Shown: positions 1 to 7,856 of the stretch, one piece after another
Layout of the letters: every line of letters begins with the position of its first letter
How positions within the stretch are numbered: the stretch's first letter is position 1
NCBI GenBank assembly: GCA_027005175.1
Contig: JALTMC010000094.1
Coordinates: forward strand, 3,753-26,638
Direction: 5' to 3'
Source of the DNA: Myxococcales bacterium
GTDB lineage: Bacteria; Myxococcota_C; UBA6777
Length of the DNA stretch: 22,886 bases
Program-made: the position numbers and the translations under genes
Notes under the pieces: model-generated
Seen by the model: the letters and a program-made list of their open reading frames with translations, nothing else
What the model was told of the DNA's origin: nothing
Database searches by the model: none

Positions 1-162
1 CTCCACAATCACCCTTCAGGTAACCCTGAGCCCTCGGAAGACGACAAGAACCTCACGCAAAAGCTCCAACAGATGGCCCAACTCCTCGGCCTTGAGATCA
101 TCGATCACGTTGTCATTGGCGACCAGAACTACGTCTCCTTCGCTGACCGTGGGTGGATTTAA
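1..162 (+). CDS. radC: RadC-family JAMM/MPN domain protein, C-terminal end (partial)
   Basis: The window opens inside a frame that runs without a start to a TAA at 160-162, giving 53 residues. It begins LHNHPSGNPEPSEDD, which is the JAMM metal-binding signature HxH-x7-SxxD of RadC proteins. It continues with the usual family ending: an amphipathic helix, then LGLEIIDHVVIG and a final short strand. RadC-family proteins carry a zinc-type JAB/JAMM fold. Despite the old name, no direct role in recombinational repair has been established. The 5' part lies outside the window, so the helix-hairpin-helix region and the catalytic Glu cannot be checked. The next gene starts 55 bases downstream on the same strand with its own ribosome binding site. 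Family assignment is firm; cellular function is not. Confidence 0.9.
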   Translation, partial: LHNHPSGNPEPSEDDKNLTQKLQQMAQLLGLEIIDHVVIGDQNYVSFADRGWI

Positions 163-217
163 GACACAAGCACGCAAAACACAAAAGAAACAACGGAAAT
201 CATAGGAGACAAGAGCC

Positions 218-838
218 ATGAAAAAAACAGATGTCCTTGGGATGGTACGAGCTTGGCAAAGAGGTTGGAAGTTGCTCTTCGCGATCATGTTAACCTGGAG
301 TTTCATGGGCTGCCAGAGTTATACGATGAGAGCAACCCAAGTGAAGCTATCTTGCTCTCAGGTTCCAACTTCGAAGCTCACAGGATGGCTGGATCGATTC
401 GAGGGCCCCTGTGCTATATTGTGGCGTTCAGAGGAACGTATTCTTGTTGTTCACCGGCGTGCCCTTCCTAAAACGGCCAAAGAAGGAGATTATGTCCATC
501 AGGGAAAGATTGACGCATTCCGGACCCAGCGACTCAAGCAACAGATCCACAATCTATTGGAACGACCTCCAGCACCACGTGTCGTAAAGCTAACCCAACA
601 AGCTCCAAGACAAGCTCGTCGCAAGATCCAACAGAGGGATCGAAAGAGATGCAAAAACAAAGCGCAACGACGGCGTAGAAAGCATATCCTATCTCGTCAC
701 CGCTGGAAGCATCGCACCTGGCGACGACGTTGGCAACGTTGGTCCCGCCGCTCTCGATGCCGACACTACCGCTGGCAACGCTGGAGCAAGATACGTCACA
801 AACATCGATGGTTTCGCTTGAACACTTACAACGACTGA
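218..838 (+). CDS. Lipoprotein with DUF3006-like domain and Arg/Trp-rich cationic tail
   Basis: ATG at 218 follows AGGAG (204-208) at good spacing. The 206-residue product has a long basic n-region, a hydrophobic segment and a lipobox ending FMG-C32, so it is probably a lipoprotein. Residues about 57-117 resemble DUF3006: a WLDRFEGPCAIL opening, a short strand pair, LPKTAKEGDYV, and a closing amphipathic helix. DUF3006 domains are small and of unknown function. From about residue 118 the protein becomes strongly basic. The last 46 residues hold about 15 Arg and 7 Trp, with patterns such as RRRWQRWSRRSRCR and RWQRWS. Arginine there is encoded mostly by CGN codons, as in neighbouring genes. All three forward frames are open for part of this tail, so an old frameshift into an Arg-coding frame is possible. 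No partner gene is evident. Confidence 0.6.
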   Translation: MKKTDVLGMVRAWQRGWKLLFAIMLTWSFMGCQSYTMRATQVKLSCSQVPTSKLTGWLDRFEGPCAILWRSEERILVVHRRALPKTAKEGDYVHQGKIDAFRTQRLKQQIHNLLERPPAPRVVKLTQQAPRQARRKIQQRDRKRCKNKAQRRRRKHILSRHRWKHRTWRRRWQRWSRRSRCRHYRWQRWSKIRHKHRWFRLNTYND

Positions 839-1060
839 AAATATGGAAGCCAAAGAATCTCAGCCTAAGAAGAGTTGGAGCCTTGACGCTACTGCAAAAA
901 ATTGCCAAATTCCCCAAGGCAGGAGGGGGATTTGTGCATTCAGAGTTTGAAACTGGGAGCAAAAAGGCTTCCTCGTGTTCCTTCAGACAGTCGTGAGAGC
1001 AGGGCTCGTCTGCTCAGAACTCGAAAGAACCCGTGTAAAAGTAAGCAGAGAGGAGCTTTG
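839..1060. other. Intergenic stretch without convincing gene
   Basis: These 222 bases separate the Arg/Trp-tailed lipoprotein from the DUF1800 fragment. One forward frame stays open through most of it (from about 730), but it has no ribosome binding site, no recognisable domain and low-complexity Ser/Leu/Lys composition. I see no hairpin with a T-run. An AGGAG near the right end (1051-1055) belongs to the next gene. Confidence 0.4.
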
Positions 1061-1480
1061 GTGGTACGGAATCAGCTTTATTCTTTATGTTGTGTGTTAC
1101 TGGTATCCTTGTTGTCTTGGGGTTGTGGAGAAGTGGTGAATCAGCCTGAGGGCTCACGTGAAAAGTCATCTTCGGAACAGCAACGGTTACCGGATAGAGA
1201 GCCAGGAGAGTCGGGCCGTATCGAAAAAGAGCGACCATCTGATGGCGTGCAGCCACCGGAAGTTCCGCCCGGAGAACGACGGCAGCCTCCACCCGACAGG
1301 GAGCCACCTCACAAGAATCGAACAGCCTTTACAATACCAGACAAAGACTGGACCGAAACATCCGTTCGCAAGGTCCTTCATCTCTTTGCTTTTGGTGGGT
1401 TCGCGTCCGATGCTCAGATCAAGACGTGGACTGGTATGAGGCCCGAAGTCTCGATTACTGAGATCCTCTTCCATTCTTGA
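1061..1480 (+). pseudogene. N-terminal fragment of a DUF1800-family lipoprotein
   Basis: GTG at 1061 is preferred because AGGAG at 1051-1055 sits five bases upstream and the sequence then becomes a clean lipoprotein signal (hydrophobic run, SWG-C22). The open frame extends further upstream but has no signal there. After a Pro/Glu/Arg-rich linker, residues about 90-139 read like the start of DUF1800: FTIPDKDWTE, SVRKVLHLFAFGG, ASDAQIKTW, MRPEVSITEIL. DUF1800 proteins normally run several hundred residues, whereas this one stops after about 50 residues of the domain at TGA 1478-1480. The stop is part of a TGATCA palindrome whose other half is the stop of a converging truncated gene. I read this as a gene remnant left by a rearrangement. 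DUF1800 function is unknown, although such genes often pair with DUF1501 genes; none is seen here. Confidence 0.65.
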
Positions 1481-1483
1481 TCA
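1478..1483. other. Convergent stop codons forming TGATCA at a probable rearrangement junction
   Basis: TGA (1478-1480, plus strand) and the complement of TGA (1481-1483, minus strand) abut exactly. Both flanking genes look cut within a domain, so this is the likely breakpoint region. Confidence 0.5.
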
Positions 1484-1984
1484 CAAGAAACAAATTCTCA
1501 ATACAGAAGTTTGAACCCTCGCTCCCACAGCACCAACCCACTTGCGGCACACCTGAACTCCACCATCTTGCGGAGCTACGTTGTCCTGTACAGGTTTGTT
1601 GTCTTGTCCAGCCCCACCATCTTGTGAGGTAACGCTATCTTGTGGGGATCCATCACTGTTTTGTAGAGTTTCCTCTGGAGAGAGAGCAGGTTCATCAGAA
1701 ATGACTTCTTTGTCCCTATTGTCTGTTGTATCTCTACCGTACTCTCGATCTGGAGTGGCCGGAGTGTCCTTCGTACTTTTCTCAAGAGTAACAGCATCAG
1801 GAAAAGTAGATTTTTCACTGGAGTGAAGGTCAACTTCAGATTCCCGAACACTCTCCCCAGCATCGAGCAAAGTTCCTTGCTCTACACCAGAGGGCTCCTG
1901 TTCATCTGTGATGGATGGTTGAACACCGCAGCTCTGAACAATCAGCCAGAGCAAAAGAAAAACGATAGGATAAAACCACTTCAT
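1481..1984 (-). pseudogene. Lipoprotein fragment with acidic low-complexity linker, 3' end lost
   Basis: The chosen start is ATG at 1984-1982, preceded on the minus strand by GGGAG about eight bases upstream. An in-frame start at 2023 has no such signal. The protein begins MKWFYPIVFLLLWLIVQSC-G, a lipoprotein signal. It then consists of an acidic Asp/Glu/Ser/Thr/Gln-rich stretch with QDGG and QDN repeats, typical of flexible linkers that tether lipoproteins to the envelope. Near the end it changes to CRKWVGAVGARVQTS, which looks like the start of a folded domain. The frame then closes at 1481, directly against the truncated DUF1800 gene that runs the other way. The missing domain cannot be identified. 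It may be a short intact lipoprotein, but the abrupt end and shared junction favour truncation. Confidence 0.5.
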
Positions 1985-2128
1985 ACGGGACTCCCAGCAA
2001 AGCAGAGAAAAAGACAATGCCACTCATGTGAGTGTGAGCTTGGATAATCGCATCAGATCTCTTTTGAGTTCCATTTGAGAGACAAGAATCGACCAATCAA
2101 AGCGTACGAGACATCGATCAAAAAGTGC

Positions 2129-2147
2129 ACCATGTCCGTGACATGGT
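2129..2147. promoter_or_regulatory. Perfect 8-bp inverted repeat
   Basis: ACCATGTC and GACATGGT are separated by CGT. The stem is perfect, with no T-run next to it. It could be an operator or an RNA hairpin; nothing decides between them. Confidence 0.4.
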
Positions 2148-2193
2148 AGAGGAGCACATGGAACCCACCCAATCAACCCCCTCATACGATGGG

Positions 2194-2348
2194 CCCACGT
2201 GGTTCGAACCGCCGATCCGCCCTGTGTAACTGATTGAAATCATTAGTGCCCTATTTTGAGTTTGGCCCCAAATTACTAAAATCCACCAATAGCTTGCTGG
2301 CTAATTCATTGAAATATTTACTCCACAGGGCGGTTCGAACCGCGTGGG
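2194..2348 (+). repeat. 155-bp terminal-inverted-repeat element, copy 1 (MITE-like)
   Basis: The left end CCCACGTGGTTCGAACCGCC (2194-2213) is matched by the right end (2329-2348), its reverse complement with one mismatch. Each end contains the palindrome GGTTCGAACC. The interior is AT-richer and non-coding. A second copy of the same length lies at 17066-17220 in the opposite orientation; by eye they differ at about 11 of 155 positions. Short length, terminal inverted repeats and lack of coding potential are MITE-like. No obvious target-site duplication is visible, so mobility is inferred only from the second copy. Confidence 0.8.
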
Positions 2349-2541
2349 TAGGATGCCGAGATTTTACCGCCCCCTCACAACAAGTGGGACAAAAATCGTC
2401 GTATGCAGACATACCATCGAGTGGAGCCCACTTTGACGCTCCAAGGCTTCTCGGATAGCCTGTTAAGCTGCCCAGGTCAAGCAATAAATCAAAGAAAAAG
2501 TCTTTTTCTACAATACATTGAGGGACAAAGAGAGAGAAGTT

Positions 2542-2561
2542 GAGACCGAAATGACGGTCTC
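2542..2561. promoter_or_regulatory. Hairpin upstream of MopE-type gene 1
   Basis: GAGACCG and CGGTCTC form a perfect 7-bp stem with a six-base loop, about 100 bases before the gene. Purine-rich and pyrimidine-rich flanks (AAAGAGAGAG and TCTATTTCTTT) could extend the pairing imperfectly. It may be a leader structure or operator; there is no T-run to suggest a terminator. Confidence 0.4.
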
Positions 2562-2660
2562 GTTGTCTATTTCTTTGAGGAGGTGCTTGACCAATCCCCC
2601 TCAGATCAAATACTATGTTATTGGTTTAATTAGAAGTATGACTCTCAGCAGGGATAGATC

Positions 2661-5600
2661 ATGAAGACTCTCTTGGCAAGTATACGGTCGATAATGTTAT
2701 TGGTTTTCGCACTCAACATGCTATTTTTCTTAGCGTGTGGGGGGGATTTATCTGTGGCATTGCCCGGATGTGAAGATTGTCCAGATCGGTGTGTCCGCAC
2801 TGTCACAAACCAGGGACGTTGTATGGACTGCCTGAAGGATGAGCAGTGTCAGTCAGCAACAAGTCCAACTCGAAAGTGCCTCAAAAATAAATGTGTGTGT
2901 GGTACAGATAAGGATTGTCCACAAAATAAGTATTGTGACGGCTCACAATCCTGTGCCGATTGCCTGAAAGACAAAGACTGCAAGGATAGCAAGCTCCCTG
3001 TCTGCCTTACCAAAAAGTGTGTGCAATGCAACCCTGGTGCGATCCAAAGCTGCTCACCGAAGGGTGTGAATGCCTGCGTCAAAGGCCAACAAAAATGTGG
3101 AGGTAGTGGCTTCTGGGGAGCTTGTGACAAATTTGTAGTATGCAAGCCCGAAGAACGCTGTGTTGATAGCAAATGCAAACCAAGCTGTCCAAAGCCCGCT
3201 CCCTGCAAAAAAGATGACAAACAATGTAACTCTGCTCCCAATGAGCTTCCTGGAAAGTACAAGACTTGTGTGCTCAACGGTGACAAGTGTTATGAGTGGA
3301 GTAAGCAGGAAAAATTCTGCGACAAAACCGAGTCCTGTGAAAAAGGCCAATGCAATCCATTTACCTGTCCCAAACCGGAATGCAAAGAAAACGAAACCCG
3401 TTGTGTGGGAGAAGCTCATTTCCAGCTCTGTGGTCGTGACAGCAACAACTGTATCGTGTGGAAGGACAAAGAGTCCTGCGCCACAGGAAAGACCTGCTAC
3501 AAAGAGCTCAACAAATGTGCCGTCTGCAAACCCAAAGCTGTGAAAGACTGTTATGATGGGAAAGCAGGAACCAAAGGCAAAGGAGTTTGCTTGGGCGGTA
3601 AGAAAGCCTGCAAAGATGATGGCTCTGGTTACGGCGATTGTCAGGGACAGGTTGTTCCCACAAATGAGCTATGCAACAACCTGGACGATGACTGTGATGG
3701 AACCATCGATAACGGCTTCCCAACAAAAAACGACAAGTGCGATGTGGGTGTTGGTGAGTGCAAGAATGAAAATGCCAGACTTGCCTGCAAAGCAAACGGT
3801 CTCGGAGTAGAGTGCTCTGGCAAGCCACTGCCCTCCAAACCAGAGATCTGTGATGGCAAAGACAATGACTGCGACGGCAAGATCGATAACATCAAAGGAA
3901 GTATCACTCCCATCAGCGAAAAATGCTATGCCGCTGACCCCAAAACCAAAGGAGTGGGTCTTTGCACAGAGGGGACCAAAACCTGCAAGTCAGGCTCTTG
4001 GGGCAAGTGTGAAAATGAAGTCCAACCCAGCAAAGAACTTTGCGACGGCAAGGACAACGATTGTGATGGTGACATCGATGAAGATTTCAAAGATCTCAAG
4101 ACAACATGTGAACTTGGCAAAGGAGAGTGCAAAGCCAAAGGCCGATTTGTTTGCAAACAGGATGGCTCCGGCAAAGAGTGTGACGCTCAAGTAGGTAAAG
4201 CATCCAAAGAGATCTGTGATGGAAGAGACAACGATTGTGATGGTGATATCGACGAAGATTTCAGACGACTCAAAACAGAGTGTATTGTTGGTATCGGAGC
4301 CTGCCTGAACAAAGGCAAGTGGGTTTGCAAACGAGATGGATCGGGCGAAGAATGCAGCGTCCAAGCCAAGACAAAAACCGTTGAACTTTGCGACGGTATT
4401 GACAATGACTGTGATGGATCCATCGACGAGGATTTCAAGAAGCTAAAGACAAAATGTACAGCAGGTCTGGGGAATTGCATCAAGTCAGGTATCTATGTCT
4501 GCAAGAAGAATGGATTTGGCGAAGAATGCAACGTAAAGCCAGGCGCCCCCTCCAAAGAGATCTGTGACGGCGCAGACAATGACTGCGATGGCAAGATCGA
4601 CAATGGCCTACCACTCGTCAACTTCTACCCGGACAAAGATGGTGATAAATACGGCGATAAAACCGCTGCTGCCGTCAAAAAATGTGCCCAACAAGCACCA
4701 GCCAAATATGTCACCAACAATCGTGACTGCAATGACAACGACAGTAAGATCAAGCCGGGCGTTTCAGACGTATGTGACGGTGTTGACAATGACTGTGATG
4801 GCAAGCTCGATGAGAACAGCACACACTATTCCTGGTACAGAGACAACGACAAAGACAGCTACGGTGCGGGAAGTATTGGCTTCCGAGGATGTATCAAGGT
4901 GGCGGGAATTGTCTGCACTGGAAAAAATAGCTGCCGCAACTCCATTGGTTACGTCAATAACAACCGAGACTGTTGTGATAGAGATGCCAACGCCCGACCG
5001 GGTCAGTCGGCTTATTATACCAGTCCAAACAATTGCGGCAGCTTTGATTACAACTGCGATAGAAGAGCGACCCCCAATGTTCGGATCTGCACCTGTTCAC
5101 GTCAGATCGTATATACCTACTCAGGCTATGCTGACAGATACTGCAATGGTTGGTCTCGTTGGTATACTCCAAGCGGCAAGCCAACCTACAAGACCACCTC
5201 CTGTGAGATGAACCTCTCCTTGACCTTGCAGCCTCCTGGCTCAGCTTCGTGCAATGCAAGCTGCTCCAACAAAAAGTGCTTACCCTGGCCTTCCAGTGTT
5301 TGTCGTAGAGCAAGTTGCAGTAGGACACGCTATATCAATGGTTCCTTGCTGAGACGCACCTGGACCCCACGAGCGTACAACAGCAACAAACTCATTATGT
5401 GGCATAAAAACAACTATTCCAGTGGATGTGCCTATCTCAAGACAGGATACGCTCCCAAATGTGGGCAGGCAGCGTATCGGGCTGGCTCACTACAAACCAC
5501 TCCCAACGCAACATACAGTAACGGCTCTGTCTCCAGAGCAACCGTCAGTTGTAGCGACTCCAGTTGGCCCGCCAAATGCAGTGCCAGCAAGCTCCAAACC

Positions 5601-5687
5601 TCCCGCTACTCCTACAGGTTCACCATCGATGGCAACTACCGCTTCACCATCACCACCACTGCACAACCCAAGGTCCCCTGCCGCTAA
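2661..5687 (+). CDS. Large Cys-rich lipoprotein with seven MopE-type metal-binding motifs
   Basis: The 1008-residue product starts at ATG 2661 (CAGGGA upstream). It has a lipoprotein signal with lipobox FLA-C26 followed by GGD. Residues about 30-330 form a Cys-rich region of short CxxDxxC and CPxxxxC units. Seven CDGxDNDCDGxID-like motifs start near residues 338, 397, 461, 519, 577, 635 and 705, so the repeat period is 58-70 residues. The motif (Pfam family Cu-binding_MopE) has Asp/Asn spacing like calcium or other metal loops, and MopE of Methylococcus is a surface copper protein. Two extra Asp-rich loops (DKDGDKYGD, DNDKDSYGAG) accompany motifs 6-7. The C-terminal 250 residues are Cys/Ser/Tyr-rich and unrecognised. 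Expected location is the outer membrane surface. A paralogue lies at 15093-16904, and a kinase gene follows this one. Metal identity and function are unknown. Confidence 0.85.
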   Translation: MKTLLASIRSIMLLVFALNMLFFLACGGDLSVALPGCEDCPDRCVRTVTNQGRCMDCLKDEQCQSATSPTRKCLKNKCVCGTDKDCPQNKYCDGSQSCADCLKDKDCKDSKLPVCLTKKCVQCNPGAIQSCSPKGVNACVKGQQKCGGSGFWGACDKFVVCKPEERCVDSKCKPSCPKPAPCKKDDKQCNSAPNELPGKYKTCVLNGDKCYEWSKQEKFCDKTESCEKGQCNPFTCPKPECKENETRCVGEAHFQLCGRDSNNCIVWKDKESCATGKTCYKELNKCAVCKPKAVKDCYDGKAGTKGKGVCLGGKKACKDDGSGYGDCQGQVVPTNELCNNLDDDCDGTIDNGFPTKNDKCDVGVGECKNENARLACKANGLGVECSGKPLPSKPEICDGKDNDCDGKIDNIKGSITPISEKCYAADPKTKGVGLCTEGTKTCKSGSWGKCENEVQPSKELCDGKDNDCDGDIDEDFKDLKTTCELGKGECKAKGRFVCKQDGSGKECDAQVGKASKEICDGRDNDCDGDIDEDFRRLKTECIVGIGACLNKGKWVCKRDGSGEECSVQAKTKTVELCDGIDNDCDGSIDEDFKKLKTKCTAGLGNCIKSGIYVCKKNGFGEECNVKPGAPSKEICDGADNDCDGKIDNGLPLVNFYPDKDGDKYGDKTAAAVKKCAQQAPAKYVTNNRDCNDNDSKIKPGVSDVCDGVDNDCDGKLDENSTHYSWYRDNDKDSYGAGSIGFRGCIKVAGIVCTGKNSCRNSIGYVNNNRDCCDRDANARPGQSAYYTSPNNCGSFDYNCDRRATPNVRICTCSRQIVYTYSGYADRYCNGWSRWYTPSGKPTYKTTSCEMNLSLTLQPPGSASCNASCSNKKCLPWPSSVCRRASCSRTRYINGSLLRRTWTPRAYNSNKLIMWHKNNYSSGCAYLKTGYAPKCGQAAYRAGSLQTTPNATYSNGSVSRATVSCSDSSWPAKCSASKLQTSRYSYRFTIDGNYRFTITTTAQPKVPCR

Positions 5688-5691
5688 GCGT

Positions 5692-5840
5692 CCGCCCAAA
5701 AAGAACCGATACCGTTTGCATCTCCGCTTTATCCACCCTGGCTGCGTCACACCTCCTCGGAATAGCCTGCTATTCCGAGGAGGAGAGCCTTGCCAGGGCG
5801 GCGAATCGAAGCGCAAATCAACGACTTTCTTTTTGGACGG
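5692..5840. repeat. Nested long palindrome after MopE-type gene 1
   Basis: A perfect 14-bp stem (CCTCCTCGGAATAG, 5752-5765, and its complement 5770-5783) has a CCTG loop. It sits inside an outer pair CCCTGGC/GCCAGGG (5736-5742 and 5792-5798). Outermost arms are CCGCCCAAAAAG (5692-5703) and CTTTTTGGACGG (5829-5840), matching except at one position. Between them is weaker complementarity. The structure starts four bases after the stop codon, so it may act as a terminator, but its size and nesting look more like an interspersed palindromic element. Confidence 0.7.
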
Positions 5841-6083
5841 CCCCTAACCTGAGATAGCTCGCTGCTCACAAAAGCCACTCCGTGTGGTAACTATCAAGAA
5901 AGAGCTATTTGATGAACTATCTTTCTTCTGTGAAGTCAGGTCAGCTCTGTATCCGTCAACGAAAACTCTCGTAGAAGTACAAGTCACAGAAAGCATGGAT
6001 CGTCTGTGACCCAAATGGCTACACAAAAGGAAAGATCTTTCAAGCACCATAACACTTGGAGAATTTTTCGAGGGGACCAGATA
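5841..6083. other. Intergenic leader before the 7TM kinase gene
   Basis: This stretch is non-coding apart from in-frame codons upstream of the chosen GTG start. It contains the 8-bp inverted repeat at 5983-6010 and a looser AAGAAAGA/TCTTTCTT pair just before it. I cannot point to a convincing -35/-10 pair. Confidence 0.35.
5983..6010. promoter_or_regulatory. Inverted repeat GTCACAGA-N12-TCTGTGAC
   Basis: Perfect 8-bp arms with a 12-base spacer lie about 75 bases before the kinase start. Spacing and symmetry fit a dimeric regulator operator or an RNA hairpin; the regulator is unknown. Confidence 0.45.
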
Positions 6084-7856
6084 GTGTCCAAAAACAAACA
6101 TCCCATTCTTGTTGTGGTTACATTGTGTTTCGCCTTGCTTTGCTTGTCCCTACTAGGTTGTGTGAAGCCGAAGTCAGCCCACACACCCGAAGCCAAAGCG
6201 GGAATACTTGATCTTCGCAAGGCCGACTTCTCCAGTCCAATCAAGCTGGATGGAGAGTGGTCCTTAACGTGGGGAGTGCTACAACGACCGGGTCACAAGA
6301 GCCAGAACCAAAAAGCAACAACAACCTTGGTTAAAGTTCCTGGAACATGGTCGAGGACCATCGGGAGCAAAACCAAACGACCAGCCAAGGGAGTAGCCAC
6401 ATATCGTCTACAAATACTCTTACCTCCAAAACAAACAAAGCCACTTATTCTCAATATGCATCGTGTGACCAGTGCTTTTGAGCTGTGGGTCAATGGCAAG
6501 CTGCTTGCGTCACGTGGCAAAGTTGGACTCACATGGCAATCGAGTGTCATGGAGATGAGACGCAAGCTGGTCACTCTTCCCCTTGCAGAGAAGCTGTCGC
6601 TGGTTGTTCCCGTCAGCAACCATCGCCATCGAATCGGAGGACTACGTCGAAGTTGGGTGCTCGGAGAAGCTGCTATGATGTTGGAGAATCAGCGCTCTGC
6701 CAACTTTGTATCAGGTATCCTTCCTGCCATTCTTTTCTCCATTGGCTGCCTGTTCTTTGTGCTTGGTGGAGTTCGACGTGAATCAAGTTGGTTGTGGTTT
6801 GGAGCCTTTTGCCTGACGATAGCTGCTCGTGCAGCTTTGGGAAATGATGCTTTGGCTATCCACATCGTCTTTCCTTGGCTCGATACTGCCGGGCAATTAC
6901 GACTCGAATATATCAGCATTTTTGGAATCACGGCTTGTACGGTTGGCGTGTTTTCATCGATGTTCCCCAAACAAGCACTCTGGCGACCGGTATATCTCGT
7001 GATAGCAGTGTCACTACTCTTGGCCGCAAGCTCTGCCGTTCTCCCTCTCTCTTGGGTGCTACAAAGCCTACCCTTGTTCGGACTCCTGAGCGCGGTTTCC
7101 ACAAGCATTGCTTTCTGGATTATTGTTCGAGCCTGGCTCGCATCCGAGAAACTCGCCGGATTAATTTTAGCTGCCTACATGGTGGCCATCTTTGCCTTTC
7201 TTCACGACTACACACAAGCCATGGGGCTCATTCCAACATCCATAGAGTTCGCCCCCGCCAGCTTTCTACTCTTAATTTTCCTCCAGACCTATGCGTTGGC
7301 CCTGCGCTTTGCCGAATCCTTCGACCGAATCAAACAGCTCTCCGACAAGCTGAAGATTGCTCATGCCAATCTTCAAAAAACCCATGAGTTAACCTTAATC
7401 GAGCTGGAAGAAGAACGACAGATGGGCAACTACCAACTGGAAGAGCTTCTAGGAAAAGGCGGAATGGGAGAAGTCTGGCGAGCCAGTCACCGAATGCTAG
7501 CTCGGCCCGCAGCGATCAAACTCATCCTACCCGACCTTTATGATGACAATATCTCGGAAAGACTAACCCGCTTCGAACGAGAAGCAATGGCAACGGCCCA
7601 ACTGCGCTCTCCACACACAGTGGAACTCTACGACTTTGGCCAAAGCCCAAAGGGCGAGTTCTACTACGCGATGGAGCTTCTCGACGGTATCGACTTGGAT
7701 GAATTTGTCCAGCAATATGGACCGATGAAACCCGCTCGTGTCACCCAGGTACTGCGACAAGCCTGCCTCTCTCTCCGAGGCTCACGGCATAGGGATGATC
7801 CATCGAGATATAAAGCCTGCCAACTTATTCCTGTGCCGCATGGGAGAAGAGTATGA
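6084..7856 (+). pseudogene. 7TMR-DISM sensor Ser/Thr kinase, N-terminal part before a frameshift
   Basis: GTG at 6084 is preferred over ATG 6006 because AGGGGA (6071-6076) sits seven bases upstream and a signal-like segment ending LSLLGC begins there. Residues about 40-200 look like the beta-sandwich extracellular domain found with 7TMR-DISM receptors (LDGEWSLTW, VPGTWS, YRLQILLP, FELWVNGKLLASRG). About seven hydrophobic helices span residues 210-430. A short coiled coil follows, then a Hanks kinase N-lobe with LLGKGGMGEVW (G-loop near 457), the lysine of AAIKLI (near 479), FEREAMATAQL and hinge YYAMELLDG. The frame leaves the kinase fold at about 7775 and reads nonsense to the stop at 7856. 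The C-lobe, including HRD, continues in another frame (7738-8553). As read, no complete kinase is made. The sensor half would detect a periplasmic or extracellular ligand, which is unknown. Confidence 0.8.

Larger units (their letters stand above)
1985..2660. other. Long intergenic region with repeats and hairpins
   Basis: No credible gene is visible in these 676 bases. They hold an 8-bp-stem hairpin (2129-2147), the 155-bp terminal-inverted-repeat element (2194-2348) and a second hairpin (2542-2561) upstream of the MopE-type gene. Short open frames here are on and around the 155-bp element and lack ribosome binding sites. Confidence 0.6.

Noticed and set aside
534-962. Minus-strand open frame opposite the Arg/Trp tail
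   Set aside because: It has no ribosome binding site or domain and is explained as the complement of the Arg-rich coding sequence.
2201-2210. GGTTCGAACC resembles a tRNA T-arm
   Set aside because: It is a palindrome inside a terminal inverted repeat; no acceptor, D or anticodon stems can be laid out around any of the four occurrences.
3054-4483. Several minus-strand open frames within MopE-type gene 1
   Set aside because: They mirror the repetitive Cys/Asp coding sequence and change frame with the repeat; there are no independent signals.
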